Of a stretch of 64,000 bases of DNA, positions 43,514 to 54,400 are shown piece after piece. The stretch spans positions 23,017 through 87,016 of the forward strand of contig CAZQTW010000019.1 of the NCBI GenBank assembly GCA_964596165.1, written 5' to 3'. The notes below the pieces were generated by a model. It saw nothing but the letters and a program-made list of their open reading frames with translations, ran no database searches and was not told where the DNA came from. Source of the DNA: CAYUQT01 sp964596165. Lineage in GTDB: Bacteria > Planctomycetota > Phycisphaerae > UBA1845 > JAFGLZ01. The stretch's first letter is position 1; each line of letters opens with the position of its first letter. The translations under genes were made by a program, and so were the position numbers.

Positions 43514-44007
43514 AGCTCAACGCAGCGCCGCAACGACTCCAAGACGTGAGGGAAGGCCTCGGGAACAACGGGCGGAGGGACTGTGCCCCTACTTTGCACA
43601 GGGTCCCTACGTCTTCTGGCGCGCAACGCGCAGAGGCCGCAAGACCAGCGAGAGAGGTCGAGACGCACTGGGTAATCGATGATTCGGGTCCCGTTCAGAC
43701 TGTTCAGGTTCGCCGACGCAATGGTTGAACGCCTGGCACCTTTTCTTTCATAGGGGGAGAAGCAACCTGGGCGAAGAAGCACGGTTTGTCATGTGGACCA
43801 GGCCCGAGCACCTTGGCTCAGCTTGCCCGACATTGATTTCCCCGACTGAACGGGAGGCATTCGAACATGAAAGAAACCGAGACATCGTGAGCCAAACAAG
43901 GTGCTCATACGAGATTCTCTTCTGGTGTGCCGACCGTGGGCGCTTCCGGGAGTTGCGTACCCATCTAGGGTGTCTGTATCCTTCGACCAGATTCCAGGAG
44001 GATTGGC
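43476..44007. other. Non-coding gap before GH99-like gene
   Basis: This 532-base stretch has no supported gene. Just after the Fe-S gene stop it holds a minus-strand remnant resembling an outer-membrane barrel end (see 43472-43513). Around 43573-43605 there is an imperfect hairpin (GGGACTGTGC with GCACAGGGTCCC). Several frames are open but none reads like protein. AGGAGG near the end serves the next gene. Confidence 0.5.
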
Positions 44008-46689
44008 ATGCTCGTTTTACTCACATTCGTTCACTTGCTCACCTTGCAGACGGCTCCGGATGTCGTCGTCGAATGGACGTTTGACAAGGACACCGACTCG
44101 AAGGCCTGGGTGGCCAATGGGCACCTGGCTAACGTCAAGGTCAAGGGCGGCGTCATCTCGGCCGACGCCGTGGATTGGGACCCGTTCTGGCATTGCACGG
44201 GCCTGGATTTCAAGGCCAATGCATGGCAGTACGTCTTGCTGCGAATGAAGGCCGACCGGGCGGGGACGGTGGATCTGTTCTGGTCCGGCGAGACAACCGG
44301 CGAGTACGGTGGCCTCTCGGAGAGGAAGAAGACCTCGTTTCGTCTCCGAGGCGACGGTACGTGGGAAGAGGTGGCCGTGTTGCCCAACTGGCAGGCGGAG
44401 GGCACCATTCGGCAACTCCGTCTGGACGTTTACAACGGCGCGCATTTTGAAATCGATTCCATCCAGATCAAGGAGCGGGGCAGGGGGCAGGCGCCGCTGT
44501 CGGACGTGTTTTCGTGGCAGTTCAAAGGCGATTTGTCGGCCTGGAGCATCCATCCCTCTTCGGACCTTTTCCTCGCACCTCGTCTGAATCTATCGGTGGC
44601 GGACAGGGGATGGATTACCGTCGTGGCCCGCTCGGAAAAGGACACGACGGCCGCCGTCGTTTGGAGTGTGCAGGATAGCCACGGTCTGAAGTCCCAGGAC
44701 TTCGTGATTCGCGGCGGAAATCGACTCCGGCACTGCAACATCGAGTTGGCCGGCGACCGTGATTGGCACGGTCCGATCGCCACATTTGGCATCCGGTTGC
44801 CTAAGGACGCAACAATTCACGTGGAGTCGATCCAAATTGCTTGCGATCCGTTGGGTCCGCCCGAAATTGAAGTGCAGTATCTTGGTTTCGAGGATGCCGT
44901 GAACCGCGTGGATCGACCGTGTCGTGTCCTGGCTCAATTCGGTAACCTCGGCGGCTCGAAGGCCGAGGCGGTCAGGGCGAAGCTGATCGTTCCGCCGGAA
45001 GTGCAACGTGTTGACGGGGCCGCGGAGCATGTGATTCCCTCAGTCGACTATCAAGACCAGGTGGAACTGCGTTGGACCGTCAAGGCGGCCAAGCCGGGCG
45101 CGTATCGGATTCGGCTGGAGACCGAGGGGGCGGGGGCGGCCGATCCGGTCGAGGCCTCACTATGTTTCCTGCCCCCGAACGACCTGCCCAAGGCCGACTA
45201 CGTTCCCGAGCCGAGGCCGATACAAACCGAGTTGGACGTCTGCATGTATTACTTCCCCGGCTGGGATTCCGACGCCAAGTGGGACTGTATCCGTCGGGTC
45301 GGGCCCATTCGAAAGCCGCTGTTGGGCTACTACGATGAGGCGAATCCCGAATGCGTCGACTGGCAAATCAAGTGGGCGGCCGAGAACGGCGTTACCTGCT
45401 ACCTCGTCGATTGGTATTGGGTGGCCGGCAAACAGCATCTCGAGCACTGGTTCGCGGCCTACAAGAAGGCCCGATACCGTAAGTACCTCAAGGTGGCGAT
45501 CATGTGGGCCAATCACAATCCGCCGAACACGCATTCACGCGAGGATTGGCGAAATGTGACGCGGGAATGGATCGACAAGTACTTTCCGCTGGAAAGCTAT
45601 TACCAGATCGACGGCAAGCCGGCCGTCTTCCTCTGGGCTCCCAGCAACATCCGGAACGATCTGAAGGGTTCGAAGGAAGTGATAGCCGCCTTCAACGACT
45701 CGCAGGAGATGGCCAAGGCGGCCGGCTACAAGGGTATTACCTTTGTGGCGATGCACGGCGGTGAGTCGGCCTCCGGGGCGAAGACGCTTCTCGAGGAAGG
45801 TTACCACGGCGCGACGAACTACCACGAGTGGGGCGGCGCGCTCGGCTTGTCGTCCCATCCCAAGCGGGCGGACTACGGCGACATCGCCCGGACGGTCCGA
45901 AAGACGTGGGAAGAGAAGGTCCGGAATGCCGGGAGGCTGGTGTACTACCCGGTCGTCGACACGGGGTGGGATTCGCGGCCGTGGCACGGCGACAAGTCGT
46001 TGGTCATCTCCGGCCGCACGCCCGATCGTTTCGAGGACATCCTGCGTCAGGCGAAGGCGTACTGCAAACAGATTGGGCGGCGACTGGTCATACTCGGTCC
46101 GGCGAACGAATGGGGTGAGGGGAGCTACATCGAGCCGAACCTTGAGTTCGGGTTCGAGATGATGGAGCGCATCCGCAAGGTCTTCGGCAAGGGCGACCCG
46201 AAGTCGTGGCCGGTGAACGTCGCCCCGGCCGACGTGGGGCGGGGACCCTACGATTTTCCCCACGAGCCAGGTGTGACGCGGTGGACGTTCGACCGGGGCA
46301 GCCCGGGTTGGGGCGCCATGATGGGCGTGGCCGACTTCGGTCAGCGGGACGGCGCCCTGCGCTTCAAGACGACTTCGGAAGACCCGGCGATCCTGTGCGG
46401 GATGGGGGGGCTTCGCGCCCGGGAATTCTCAAGGATGATCATCCGCATGCGAATTGCGGGCGACCTTCGCCCGGGCGACCATGGGCAGGTCTTCTTCTCA
46501 GTGGGCGGCCAGGCGATGACGGAGGCCACCAGCTTCGGATTCGCATTGAGTAACGACGGCCGGACGCACGACTACGCCATCGATCTCCGGACGAATCCAC
46601 GCTGGCGGTCGCGGATTTCCACGCTTCGTTTGGATCCGTGCAGCACGAAGGACGTCGAGGTATTCATCGAGGAGATCCGGTTCGAATGA
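44008..46689 (+). CDS. Secreted GH99-like (WbsX-type) protein with flanking beta-domains
   Basis: This encodes 893 residues; AGGAGG lies 6 bases before ATG 44008. A short signal (MLVLLTFVHLLTLQTA) precedes two beta-sandwich domains (about 20-290) and an Ig-like linker (about 295-385). The barrel domain (about 410-730) has CMYYFPGWDSDAKWDCI, LLGYYDEANPECVDWQIKWA, VTCYLVDWYWVAGK, KPAVFLWAP, and a late GPANEWGEGSYIEPN, the GH99-like/WbsX signature with candidate catalytic Glu. A C-terminal beta-domain (VTRWTFDRGSPGWGAMMG) resembles a carbohydrate-binding module. It may cleave mannose-type glycans; the exact linkage is unknown. Confidence 0.75.
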   Translation: MLVLLTFVHLLTLQTAPDVVVEWTFDKDTDSKAWVANGHLANVKVKGGVISADAVDWDPFWHCTGLDFKANAWQYVLLRMKADRAGTVDLFWSGETTGEYGGLSERKKTSFRLRGDGTWEEVAVLPNWQAEGTIRQLRLDVYNGAHFEIDSIQIKERGRGQAPLSDVFSWQFKGDLSAWSIHPSSDLFLAPRLNLSVADRGWITVVARSEKDTTAAVVWSVQDSHGLKSQDFVIRGGNRLRHCNIELAGDRDWHGPIATFGIRLPKDATIHVESIQIACDPLGPPEIEVQYLGFEDAVNRVDRPCRVLAQFGNLGGSKAEAVRAKLIVPPEVQRVDGAAEHVIPSVDYQDQVELRWTVKAAKPGAYRIRLETEGAGAADPVEASLCFLPPNDLPKADYVPEPRPIQTELDVCMYYFPGWDSDAKWDCIRRVGPIRKPLLGYYDEANPECVDWQIKWAAENGVTCYLVDWYWVAGKQHLEHWFAAYKKARYRKYLKVAIMWANHNPPNTHSREDWRNVTREWIDKYFPLESYYQIDGKPAVFLWAPSNIRNDLKGSKEVIAAFNDSQEMAKAAGYKGITFVAMHGGESASGAKTLLEEGYHGATNYHEWGGALGLSSHPKRADYGDIARTVRKTWEEKVRNAGRLVYYPVVDTGWDSRPWHGDKSLVISGRTPDRFEDILRQAKAYCKQIGRRLVILGPANEWGEGSYIEPNLEFGFEMMERIRKVFGKGDPKSWPVNVAPADVGRGPYDFPHEPGVTRWTFDRGSPGWGAMMGVADFGQRDGALRFKTTSEDPAILCGMGGLRAREFSRMIIRMRIAGDLRPGDHGQVFFSVGGQAMTEATSFGFALSNDGRTHDYAIDLRTNPRWRSRISTLRLDPCSTKDVEVFIEEIRFE

Positions 46690-46841
46690 CCTGGGACCGG
46701 CGGGGCGGGACTTGCCGTGAAGACCCCGTAGCGGCAGAAGAAACGACTTGCCGAGACTTCGAGGGGAGCAGCAAAGCGTGTCAGGTTCATGGGCGTGCGG
46801 GACTCCGCGTGAACCTCGAGAGAGCGCCGAGTGTTACGAAT

Positions 46842-48686
46842 ATGACGAGTATGCGACGGTACAAGCGGTTGCTTCTGCTGGGCATGGACGGCCTGGACCC
46901 CAGAGTCCTCGACGAGTTGATGACCCAGGGACAGCTTCCGAACTTCCAGCGACTGGCGCAGGAGGGCGGCTACGCTCGGTTGGCGACGAGCAATCCGTCC
47001 GAAAGTCCGGTGGCATGGGCCACCATCGCCACCGGCGCGGATGCGGGACAGCACGGCATCTTTGATTTCATCGTGCGCCGTCCCGGAACCTATCTGCCCG
47101 ATCTGAGCCTCATGCAGCCGAATCCTAAGAACGTCACGGGCGCTCGTGAGAAGATGTATCTGCCGGTGCGACAGGCCCCTGCCTTCTGGTCGCTGACGTC
47201 GCGGGCGGGCATTCCCACGAGCGTGGTCCGCTGGCCCGGCGCATTTCCCCCGGAAGAGGTAAGCGGGCATCTGTTCTGCGGGCTGGGTACGCCCGACCTA
47301 GCCGGTCGGATGGGTCGCTATTCGTTCTTCACCACGACGGTCGATCCGAAGGATGAGGCCAAGGAGAAGGTGACCCGGGTTCAATGGCAGGCCGATCGGG
47401 TTCAGACGGAATTGCTTGGCCCGCCGATCAAAGGGGGGCACAGCAAGCTGGCGCTGGAGGTCAATCGTCAGGGCGATGGGGTGTCTGTCAAGCTGGAGGA
47501 CGGAAACCGTCTGGATTTGGAGCCGCGCCGCTGGTCGAAATGGGTTCGTGTGACGTTCAAGCTGGGTTTCCTGCGCAAGCAGAGCGGATTGGTGAAGTTT
47601 TATCTCGATGCCGCTTCGCCGGAGCTGCGGTTGTTCGCAACACCGGTCCAAGTCGATCCCGGCCGCCCGGCGTTTCCCATCAGTCATCCGGATGAGTTCG
47701 CGGTCGAACTGGAGGCAACGCTCGGCCCCTTTTACACGCAAGGCATGCCGGAGGATACGCATGCCGTTACCGATGGTCGGATCGGCATCGAGGCCTTTCT
47801 GACGCAATGTGCCGAGGTGGCGTCCGAACGCGAGCGGATGTTCGAACACGAACTGGGCGGCTTTAAGGACGGCGTACTCGCGTTTGTGTTCGACCATTCG
47901 GATCGTATTCAACACCTGTTCTGGCTCACGCGCGATCCGGGGCATCCCGCGTATCGTGAGGAATTCGCCCGTCAATACGGCCACGTCCTGCCGGACATGT
48001 ATCGGCAGATGGACGGCTATCTCGGACGAGCTCTGGAATCGCTGGGTCCCGACGATGGGCTGATGGTCATGAGCGATCACGGGTTTGGTTCGTTCCGGCG
48101 ATCGGTGCAGCTCAACAGTTGGTTGGTCCGCAACGGATTCATGGCCCTCCAGGCAGGCAAGGAAGGTTCGGACACGCTGTTTCGCGGCGTTGACTGGTCG
48201 AAGACCAAGGCTTTCGCCCTTGGGTTCGCGAGCATCTACATCAACGTGAAGGGTCGGGAACAGTGCGGTACGGTCGCAACCGGCGCGGAGTATGACGCGG
48301 TGGTTCGTGAGCTATCCGACCGCCTGATGGCGATGGAGGACACGGCGGTCGGGCGATCGCCGGTCCGCGCCGTATACCGTTCGAACCAGGTCTACCGCGG
48401 TCCGCAGTCGTTACGCGGTCCCGACCTGATCGTGGGTTTCTCGGAAGGCTATCGGGCATCGTGGCAGATGGCGATTGGGGGCGCGCCGGCCGGTGAGCTG
48501 TTCAGCGACAACACCAAACAGTGGTGCGGAGACCATCTGGTGGACCCCTCGCTGGTGCCGGGGATCTTTCTGGCCAACTTCAAGACAAGTCGTGAGCATG
48601 TTCGCGCCGAAGACATCGCGCCGACAGCACTGGCGGCAATGGGCGTCACGCCGCCGGAAGCGATGACCGGAGTCTGCTTGCTGTAG
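46842..48686 (+). CDS. Alkaline-phosphatase-superfamily phosphodiesterase/phosphatase
   Basis: This protein has about 614 residues. It carries the two-metal site of the type I phosphodiesterase/nucleotide pyrophosphatase branch: GMDGLDP near 14, the nucleophile region NPSESPVAWATIATG near 50-64, QHGIFDF, FDHSDRIQHLFW (about 350-361) and SDHGFGSFRRSV (about 411-422). A large beta insertion (about 170-290) separates the halves. ATG 46842 or 46851 fit; neither has a strong ribosome site and no signal peptide is seen, so it is likely cytosolic. The substrate is unknown. It lies 152 bases after the GH99-like gene. Confidence 0.82.
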   Translation: MTSMRRYKRLLLLGMDGLDPRVLDELMTQGQLPNFQRLAQEGGYARLATSNPSESPVAWATIATGADAGQHGIFDFIVRRPGTYLPDLSLMQPNPKNVTGAREKMYLPVRQAPAFWSLTSRAGIPTSVVRWPGAFPPEEVSGHLFCGLGTPDLAGRMGRYSFFTTTVDPKDEAKEKVTRVQWQADRVQTELLGPPIKGGHSKLALEVNRQGDGVSVKLEDGNRLDLEPRRWSKWVRVTFKLGFLRKQSGLVKFYLDAASPELRLFATPVQVDPGRPAFPISHPDEFAVELEATLGPFYTQGMPEDTHAVTDGRIGIEAFLTQCAEVASERERMFEHELGGFKDGVLAFVFDHSDRIQHLFWLTRDPGHPAYREEFARQYGHVLPDMYRQMDGYLGRALESLGPDDGLMVMSDHGFGSFRRSVQLNSWLVRNGFMALQAGKEGSDTLFRGVDWSKTKAFALGFASIYINVKGREQCGTVATGAEYDAVVRELSDRLMAMEDTAVGRSPVRAVYRSNQVYRGPQSLRGPDLIVGFSEGYRASWQMAIGGAPAGELFSDNTKQWCGDHLVDPSLVPGIFLANFKTSREHVRAEDIAPTALAAMGVTPPEAMTGVCLL

Positions 48687-48839
48687 TCCGGGGACGCGGC
48701 TGTGTTCGGTCGCATCCCACTTTGCGCATCGGGTATCCGCTCTCACGGTTACGGCATACAAACATGCTGACTTGTTGCGCCCTTGAGGATCATGAGGGTC
48801 GAGCTTTGGCGCGAAGCCGTGGGCTCTCGGTGACGGCGG

Positions 48840-49418
48840 CTATTTCTTCTTTTTCTTCGTGTCGTCATCCTCGTCATCGAGATCGGCGAATGGGTTGATG
48901 TCGTCATCGCTTCCGGCGAGGGCTTCGAGCGCTTGCAGAGGATCCGCGTCGTCAGGTCTCTTGACGTCCGTCTCGGCGAGATCCGAGTCCTCGTCATCGA
49001 CGTGGCCGTGCCGTCGGGTCTCATCTTCATCATCACCGCCCAGAACGTCGTCGACCACTTCTTCGGCGGAGGGTTTCTTGCCGCGATCCTCGAGGCGGAC
49101 CTTCACCGGTTTGGGATCGGTCGGATAACCGTCGATCTGTACCGTGAACACAACGGGGCCGACCACGACGTGATCTCCGGGCTTGAGTTTGACCTCGGCG
49201 ATTCGCTTGTTGTTGACATAGGTGCCGTTGCTGCTGCCCAGGTCTTGCACGCGCAGACCGTCATCGTCCAACTCGAATACGCAGTGTTCACGACTGACCG
49301 AACTGAGCGGAATTCGATAGCCACAGTTTTCTTTACGACCGACGACGGTCTTTCCGGGCTTCAAGGGGAAGTCTTTTCGTTCTCCGTTCTCCTTGAAGTA
49401 GACTAAGGTGGCGATCAT
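48840..49418 (-). CDS. FHA-domain protein with acidic tail
   Basis: This encodes 192 residues. ATG 49418 is used because AGGAGGA sits 9 bases upstream, whereas the ATG at 49427 touches it. The forkhead-associated domain (about 5-85) reads KTVVGRKENCGYRIPLSS, SVSREHCVFELDD, and LGSSNGTYVNNKRI, with the Arg, Ser-x-x-His and Asn phospho-Thr contacts kept. The rest is disordered and Asp/Glu-rich with DDD runs, and the last six residues are Lys. It likely binds phosphothreonine on a partner. No Ser/Thr kinase is adjacent. Confidence 0.88.
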   Translation of the reverse strand: MIATLVYFKENGERKDFPLKPGKTVVGRKENCGYRIPLSSVSREHCVFELDDDGLRVQDLGSSNGTYVNNKRIAEVKLKPGDHVVVGPVVFTVQIDGYPTDPKPVKVRLEDRGKKPSAEEVVDDVLGGDDEDETRRHGHVDDEDSDLAETDVKRPDDADPLQALEALAGSDDDINPFADLDDEDDDTKKKKK

Positions 49419-49486
49419 TAGCGACATTCCTCCTCGGACTATCCGAGTAAGCCCCCCACTCATCGCGGCAGTACCTTGAGACCTTA

Positions 49487-49515
49487 AACATAACTGCTCG
49501 GGCGACATGCATCAA
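49487..49515 (-). promoter_or_regulatory. Candidate promoter for FHA-protein gene
   Basis: On the minus strand, TTGATG (49515-49510), a 17-base spacer and TATGTT (49492-49487) lie about 70 bases before the start at 49418. Confidence 0.4.
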
Positions 49516-49634
49516 GTGCCATGTTGACATGCCGTTCATGGGCAAATGTTGGAATTGGTTCGAGCATCCTCTCGGAACGCCCATCTGAGGGGGAGTATAA
49601 TGGGGGCCCACATAAAGGGAGCACGCGATTGGGT

Positions 49635-50303
49635 ATGTCACTGCAACGCCGAGCGGAACCGGAGGTCATGGATCTTGTCGCCGAAGCCGAGGCCTACGCG
49701 GCCGCGGACTTCTCGCAGGTGAATCAGGCGTTCGTCGATCGTCTGCTCGAGTTGGCAGGTGCCCGCGCGACCGCCCGGGCGCTCGATCTCGGTACCGGGC
49801 CGGCGGACATACCGATACGCGTGCTTCGCGCGAGGCCGGGCTGGCGCGTGGTGGCGGTCGATGCCTCGGGTCCGATGCTCGACATTGCCCGCCGAGCGGT
49901 GGAACGGTCGGGGTTGGCGGCGGCCATCGAGTTGGTGAACGTCGACGCCAAGTCAATGCCGTTTCCGTCGCATTCGTTTGATGTCATCTTCTCGAACAGC
50001 ATCCTCCATCATGTGACGGACGCGGATGATTTGTGGGCGGAAGTGAGGCGGCTGGGCCATGCGGGGACCGTTGTCCTGATGCGCGATCTGGCTCGCCCGG
50101 CCGATGCCGACGCGGCTCGGCGGATCGTCGAGCAGTACGCGAGCAACGAGTCCCAAACACTTCAAGAGGAATACTACCGGTCCCTCCTGGCGGCCTACAG
50201 ACCGGATGAGGTTCGATCGCAGCTCGACCGTGCCGGTTTGACGACGTTGGAGGTGGCGATGGTCAGTGATCGGCACCTGGACGTATACGGAAGCATGGGA
50301 TAG
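49635..50303 (+). CDS. Class I SAM-dependent methyltransferase
   Basis: This encodes 222 residues. Motif I is ALDLGTGPADIPI (about 50-62), the acidic motif II end is VVAVDASGPMLDIARR, and motif IV is FDVIFSNSILHHVTDADDLW. These define the UbiE/Methyltransf_11 kind of Rossmann fold. The target is unknown. ATG 49635 is listed; TTG 49629 six bases upstream is an alternative with GGGAG before it. It is divergent from the FHA gene and 27 bases before mutY. Confidence 0.88.
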   Translation: MSLQRRAEPEVMDLVAEAEAYAAADFSQVNQAFVDRLLELAGARATARALDLGTGPADIPIRVLRARPGWRVVAVDASGPMLDIARRAVERSGLAAAIELVNVDAKSMPFPSHSFDVIFSNSILHHVTDADDLWAEVRRLGHAGTVVLMRDLARPADADAARRIVEQYASNESQTLQEEYYRSLLAAYRPDEVRSQLDRAGLTTLEVAMVSDRHLDVYGSMG

Positions 50304-50330
50304 ACGTCGAAGGAAGGGCGGGCGTCCACG

Positions 50331-51446
50331 GTGGCACCGACGGGGAATGCGAGACTACTCTTTCCGGAGCGTTTCCAGGCCGCGATTCTGAAGTGGTTTA
50401 AGCCGCATCAGCGGGACATGCCCTGGCGCAGGACGGGCGATGCGTATGCGATCTGGGTTTCCGAGATCATGCTTCAGCAGACCCAGGTGGCGACGGTCAA
50501 ACCTTACTACGAGCGTTTCTTGAAGCGGTTTCCCAACGTTCACGCGCTTGCTGACGCGCCCCTCGCCGATGTCCTCAAACTCTGGGAGGGGCTTGGCTAC
50601 TATTCGCGGGCGAGAAACCTCCACAAGGCCGCGGTGAAGATCGTTCGCGAGTCGGGTGGGGAATTGCCTCGAACAGCGGCCGGACTGATGAGTTTGCCGG
50701 GCATCGGTCGCTACACGGCCGGGGCGATTGCGAGCATTGCCTTCGGCTTGGACGAGCCGGTTCTCGACGGCAACGTCGCGCGGGTTCTCTGCCGGCTGTG
50801 CCGCATTCGCGAGGATCCGAAGACCAACCGCGCTCGGGAGCGGCTCTGGGGGTGGGCGCGCCGACTCATGCCGCAAGGCAAGGCAGCGTTGTTCAATCAG
50901 GCCCTCATGGACCTTGGTGCAACGATCTGCGTGTCCCGAAACCCGAGCTGTCAGAGGTGTCCCGTCAGAGGATATTGTGAGGCCCGGCGACGCAACGAAC
51001 AGGATCAACTGCCCGTCAAGGCCAAGGCCAAACCGACCCCCCACCACGACATTGCGGTGGGGATCATATGGAAGCGAGACCGGATTCTCATCGACCAGCG
51101 GAAGTCCGACGGGTTGCTCGGCGGGCTGTGGGAATTTCCCGGCGGCAAGCGAGAGCCTGGCGAAGCACTGGAAACCGCCCTACGCCGAGAAGTCCTGGAA
51201 GAAGTGGGGATTCGGATCCGGGTGTTGCGGCAAATCGGCCGCGTAAAGCACGCCTACTCGCACTTTCGCATTACCTTGTACGCTTTCGAATGTCGGCACG
51301 TGTCCGGCAGGCCGCGTGCCCTGGGCTGTGCCGCATGGCGATGGGTGCGTTTGGAGGAACTGGATCAGTATGCCTTTCCCAAGGCCAATCACAAGATCAT
51401 GGCGATGCTGTGCGGGACGCACGTTCGGTCGGCGGTTCGGTCATGA
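50331..51446 (+). CDS. mutY: A/G-specific adenine glycosylase MutY
   Basis: MutY removes A paired with 8-oxoG. This 371-residue protein has the HhH-GPD fold: catalytic Glu in VSEIMLQQTQV (about 45), the HhH in SLPGIGRYTAGAI (about 122-134), Asp in PVLDGNVARVL (about 146), and the Cys cluster C-x6-C-x2-C-x5-C (CVSRNPSCQRCPVRGYC). The C-terminal Nudix-like domain has a full Nudix box (GKREPGEALETALRREVLEE then VGI), which is often degenerate in MutY. Start is GTG 50331. It overlaps the 3' end of the convergent RND gene by 6 bases. Confidence 0.95.
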   Translation: MAPTGNARLLFPERFQAAILKWFKPHQRDMPWRRTGDAYAIWVSEIMLQQTQVATVKPYYERFLKRFPNVHALADAPLADVLKLWEGLGYYSRARNLHKAAVKIVRESGGELPRTAAGLMSLPGIGRYTAGAIASIAFGLDEPVLDGNVARVLCRLCRIREDPKTNRARERLWGWARRLMPQGKAALFNQALMDLGATICVSRNPSCQRCPVRGYCEARRRNEQDQLPVKAKAKPTPHHDIAVGIIWKRDRILIDQRKSDGLLGGLWEFPGGKREPGEALETALRREVLEEVGIRIRVLRQIGRVKHAYSHFRITLYAFECRHVSGRPRALGCAAWRWVRLEELDQYAFPKANHKIMAMLCGTHVRSAVRS

Positions 51447-54400
51447 ATGGGCGTGACCTTCTGCGGCCTGGCGCGGCTCCTTGGAGTCTCGCTTCTTGGC
51501 CCGGCGCCAATCCGAAACGCCCTGGAGTACGTTGTAGAACACCGGCGTCAGCAGCAGGCCGCAGAGCGTCACCCCTAGCATGCCGGCGAGAACGGCGATT
51601 CCAAGGGTCTGTCGCATCTCGGCGCCCGCGCCGGTTCCCGTGGCCAGCGGCACAACGCCGAGGATGAACGCGAAGGACGTCATCAGGATCGGCCGCAGGC
51701 GGAGGCGGCAGGCCTCGACGGCGGCTTCCCTCCGAGACAAACCGTGCTCCTCCTTCTGTTGTTTGGCGAACTCGACGATCAGCACGGCGTTCTTGCACGC
51801 GAGACCAATCAACACCACAAAACCGATCTGCACGAAGATATTGTTATCCATTCCGTGGTGCGTCACGCCGAGCAGTGCGAATGAGATGCTCAACGGCGCG
51901 ATCAGAATGATGGACAACGGCAGCAGCCAGCTTTCATACTCGGCCGAGTGCGTCAGGAAGACGAACAAGACACACAACGGGAAGATGAACAGGGCGGTGT
52001 TGCCGGCGATGATTTGCATGTAGGTCAGTTCGGTCCACTCGGTGGTCATGGACGGCGGAAGTTCTTGTCCGGCGAGGTCCTTCATTATCGCGATCGCCTG
52101 GCCCGAACTGACGCCCGGCGCGATGCTGCCGTTGATGGCGGCCGCCGGGTACATGTTGTAGCGGGTGATCATCACCGGACCGCTGATGTCCTCTACGAGG
52201 GCAACGGCGCCGATCGGCAGCATCTCTCCCAGGGAGTTGCGAATCTTGAGCTGCCTGACGTCCTTGGCCTTAGTACGAAAGGCGGCGTCCGCCTGCAGGT
52301 TGACTTGCCATGTGCGGCCGAACTGGTTGAAGTCGTTGACGTAGTAGCCGCCCAAGTAGACTTGAAGGGCGTTGAAGACCTCGCTGAGCGGGACGTTCAT
52401 GCTCTTGCACTTGGTGCGATCAACATGGATGTACAACTGCGGCGTATGAGCCCGGAACATCGAGAAAACGCCGACCAGATCCGATGTTTGGTTTGCCTTG
52501 GCGGCGAGATTGTCGGTCTGCGCCTGCAGGGCCGCCAGCCCGTTGTCGCCGCGATCTTCGACCATGATCTTGAATCCGCCGGCGGTGCCCAGCCCGTCGA
52601 CCGGCGGCGCGCCGAACACGCCGATAAGGGCCTCCTGGACCTTCTGGTAGTACAGTCCGCGCAGATGGGCGGCGATACGATCGGCGGAGAGTCTCGGGTC
52701 ATGGCGATGCTCGAAGTCGTCGAGGATGACGAACATCGAGCCGAAGTTGGATCCGTTCGCATTCAGAAGGAAGGATTGTCCCGCGATGCTGACCGTGTGC
52801 TTGACGCCCTCCGTCTCGCGGGCCATGGCGTCGATTCGTCTCATGACCGCCTGTGTCCGCTCCAGCGAAGCCGAGTCGGGCAATTGTACGTTCACGATCA
52901 GGTAACCCTTGTCTTGCGACGGGATGAAACCGGTCGGCACGGTCGCGAGGCCGTGGTAGGTCGCGTAAAGCAGCCCGCCGAACACCAGCAACGCAACGAT
53001 CGATCCGCGAATCACCACCCGGACGGTGTGCGCATAGCCGGCCGTCATCCACCCGAAACACGCGTTGAAACCTCTGAAGAACCATCCTAGCGTGAGGTTC
53101 ATGAACCGTGTCAGCACGTCGCGCTGTTCATGGCGCGGCTTGAGGAGGATGGCCGCCAGCGCCGGGCTGAGCGTGAGGGAATTGAATGCCGAGATGAGCG
53201 TCGACGTCGCGATGGTCAGGGCAAACTGACGGAAGAACTGCCCCGTGATGCCGGAGATGAACGCCGTCGGAATGAACACGGCGCTGAGGCCGAAGGCGAT
53301 GGCGATGACGGCCACCGTGACCTCGTCCATCGACTTGTAGGCGGCCTCCTTCGGCGACAGACCGTGCTCGATCCACCGTTCGACGTTCTCGACAACCACA
53401 ATGGCATCATCGACCACGATGCCGATCGCCAGCACCAGTCCGAAGAGCGAAAGGTTGTTCAGCGTGAACCCGGCGATCGCCATCACGGCGAACGTGCCGA
53501 TCAGCGATACCGGCACGGCGATTAGCGGGATCAGCGTGGATCGCCAGTTCTGGAGAAAGACCAGCACGACGACGGCGACCAGGATGAACGCATCTCGAAG
53601 CGCCTTTGCGACCTCATGAATGGACTCGCTGATGAACGGTGTCGTGTCGTAGACGATTCCGTAATCGAGCCCGGCTGGAAATCGCTTCTTCAATTCCTCC
53701 ATCTTGGCGCGAACGCGATCGGCCGTCTGAAGTGCGTTTGAACCGGGAAGCTGGAAGACCGCCAGGCCGACGCTGGGTTCTCCGTCGAGCCAACAGGTCT
53801 GGTCTTGACTCTTGGCCCCAAGCTCGATCCTGGCGACGTCACGAAGCCGCGTGAGCTGTCCGCTGCGGCCGGTCTTGATGATGATGTCCCCGAATTCCTT
53901 CGGTTCGGTCAATCGACCCAGCGTGCTCAGGACGTATTGGAAGTCCTGGCCCGTCGGCACGGGCGGCTGACCGAGTTGGCCGGCCGCGACCTGAACGTTC
54001 TGTTCCTTCAGTGCGTTCACGACGTCGCCGGCCGTGAGGTTTCGCGATGCAAGCCTCTCCGGATTCAGCCAGGCCCGCATGCTGTAGTCCTGCTGACCGA
54101 GAAAGGCCACATCGCCGACGCCCTCCAGTCGGGCCAACTCGTCCTTGACCTGAATCGTCGCATAGTTGCTGAGATAGAGCTGGTCGTAGCGTCCGTCAGG
54201 CGAGAAGAGGTTGACAACCAGCATGATATTGGGCGACTTCTTCTTCGTCGTTACGCCCGTTGCTTTGACGACGTCGGGCAGCGTCGGCATGGCCATCGAG
54301 ACGCGGTTTTGCACGAGGACCTGGGCCATGTCGAGGTTGGTGCCCAACTTGAACGTCACGGTCAGGTTGTACGCGCCGTCGTTGGTGCATTGCGACGTCA

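Noticed and set aside
43510..43782. 90-codon minus-strand frame in the gap before the GH99-like gene
   Set aside because: Arg/Leu-rich, no motif, no ribosome site; the hairpin at 43573-43605 lies inside it.
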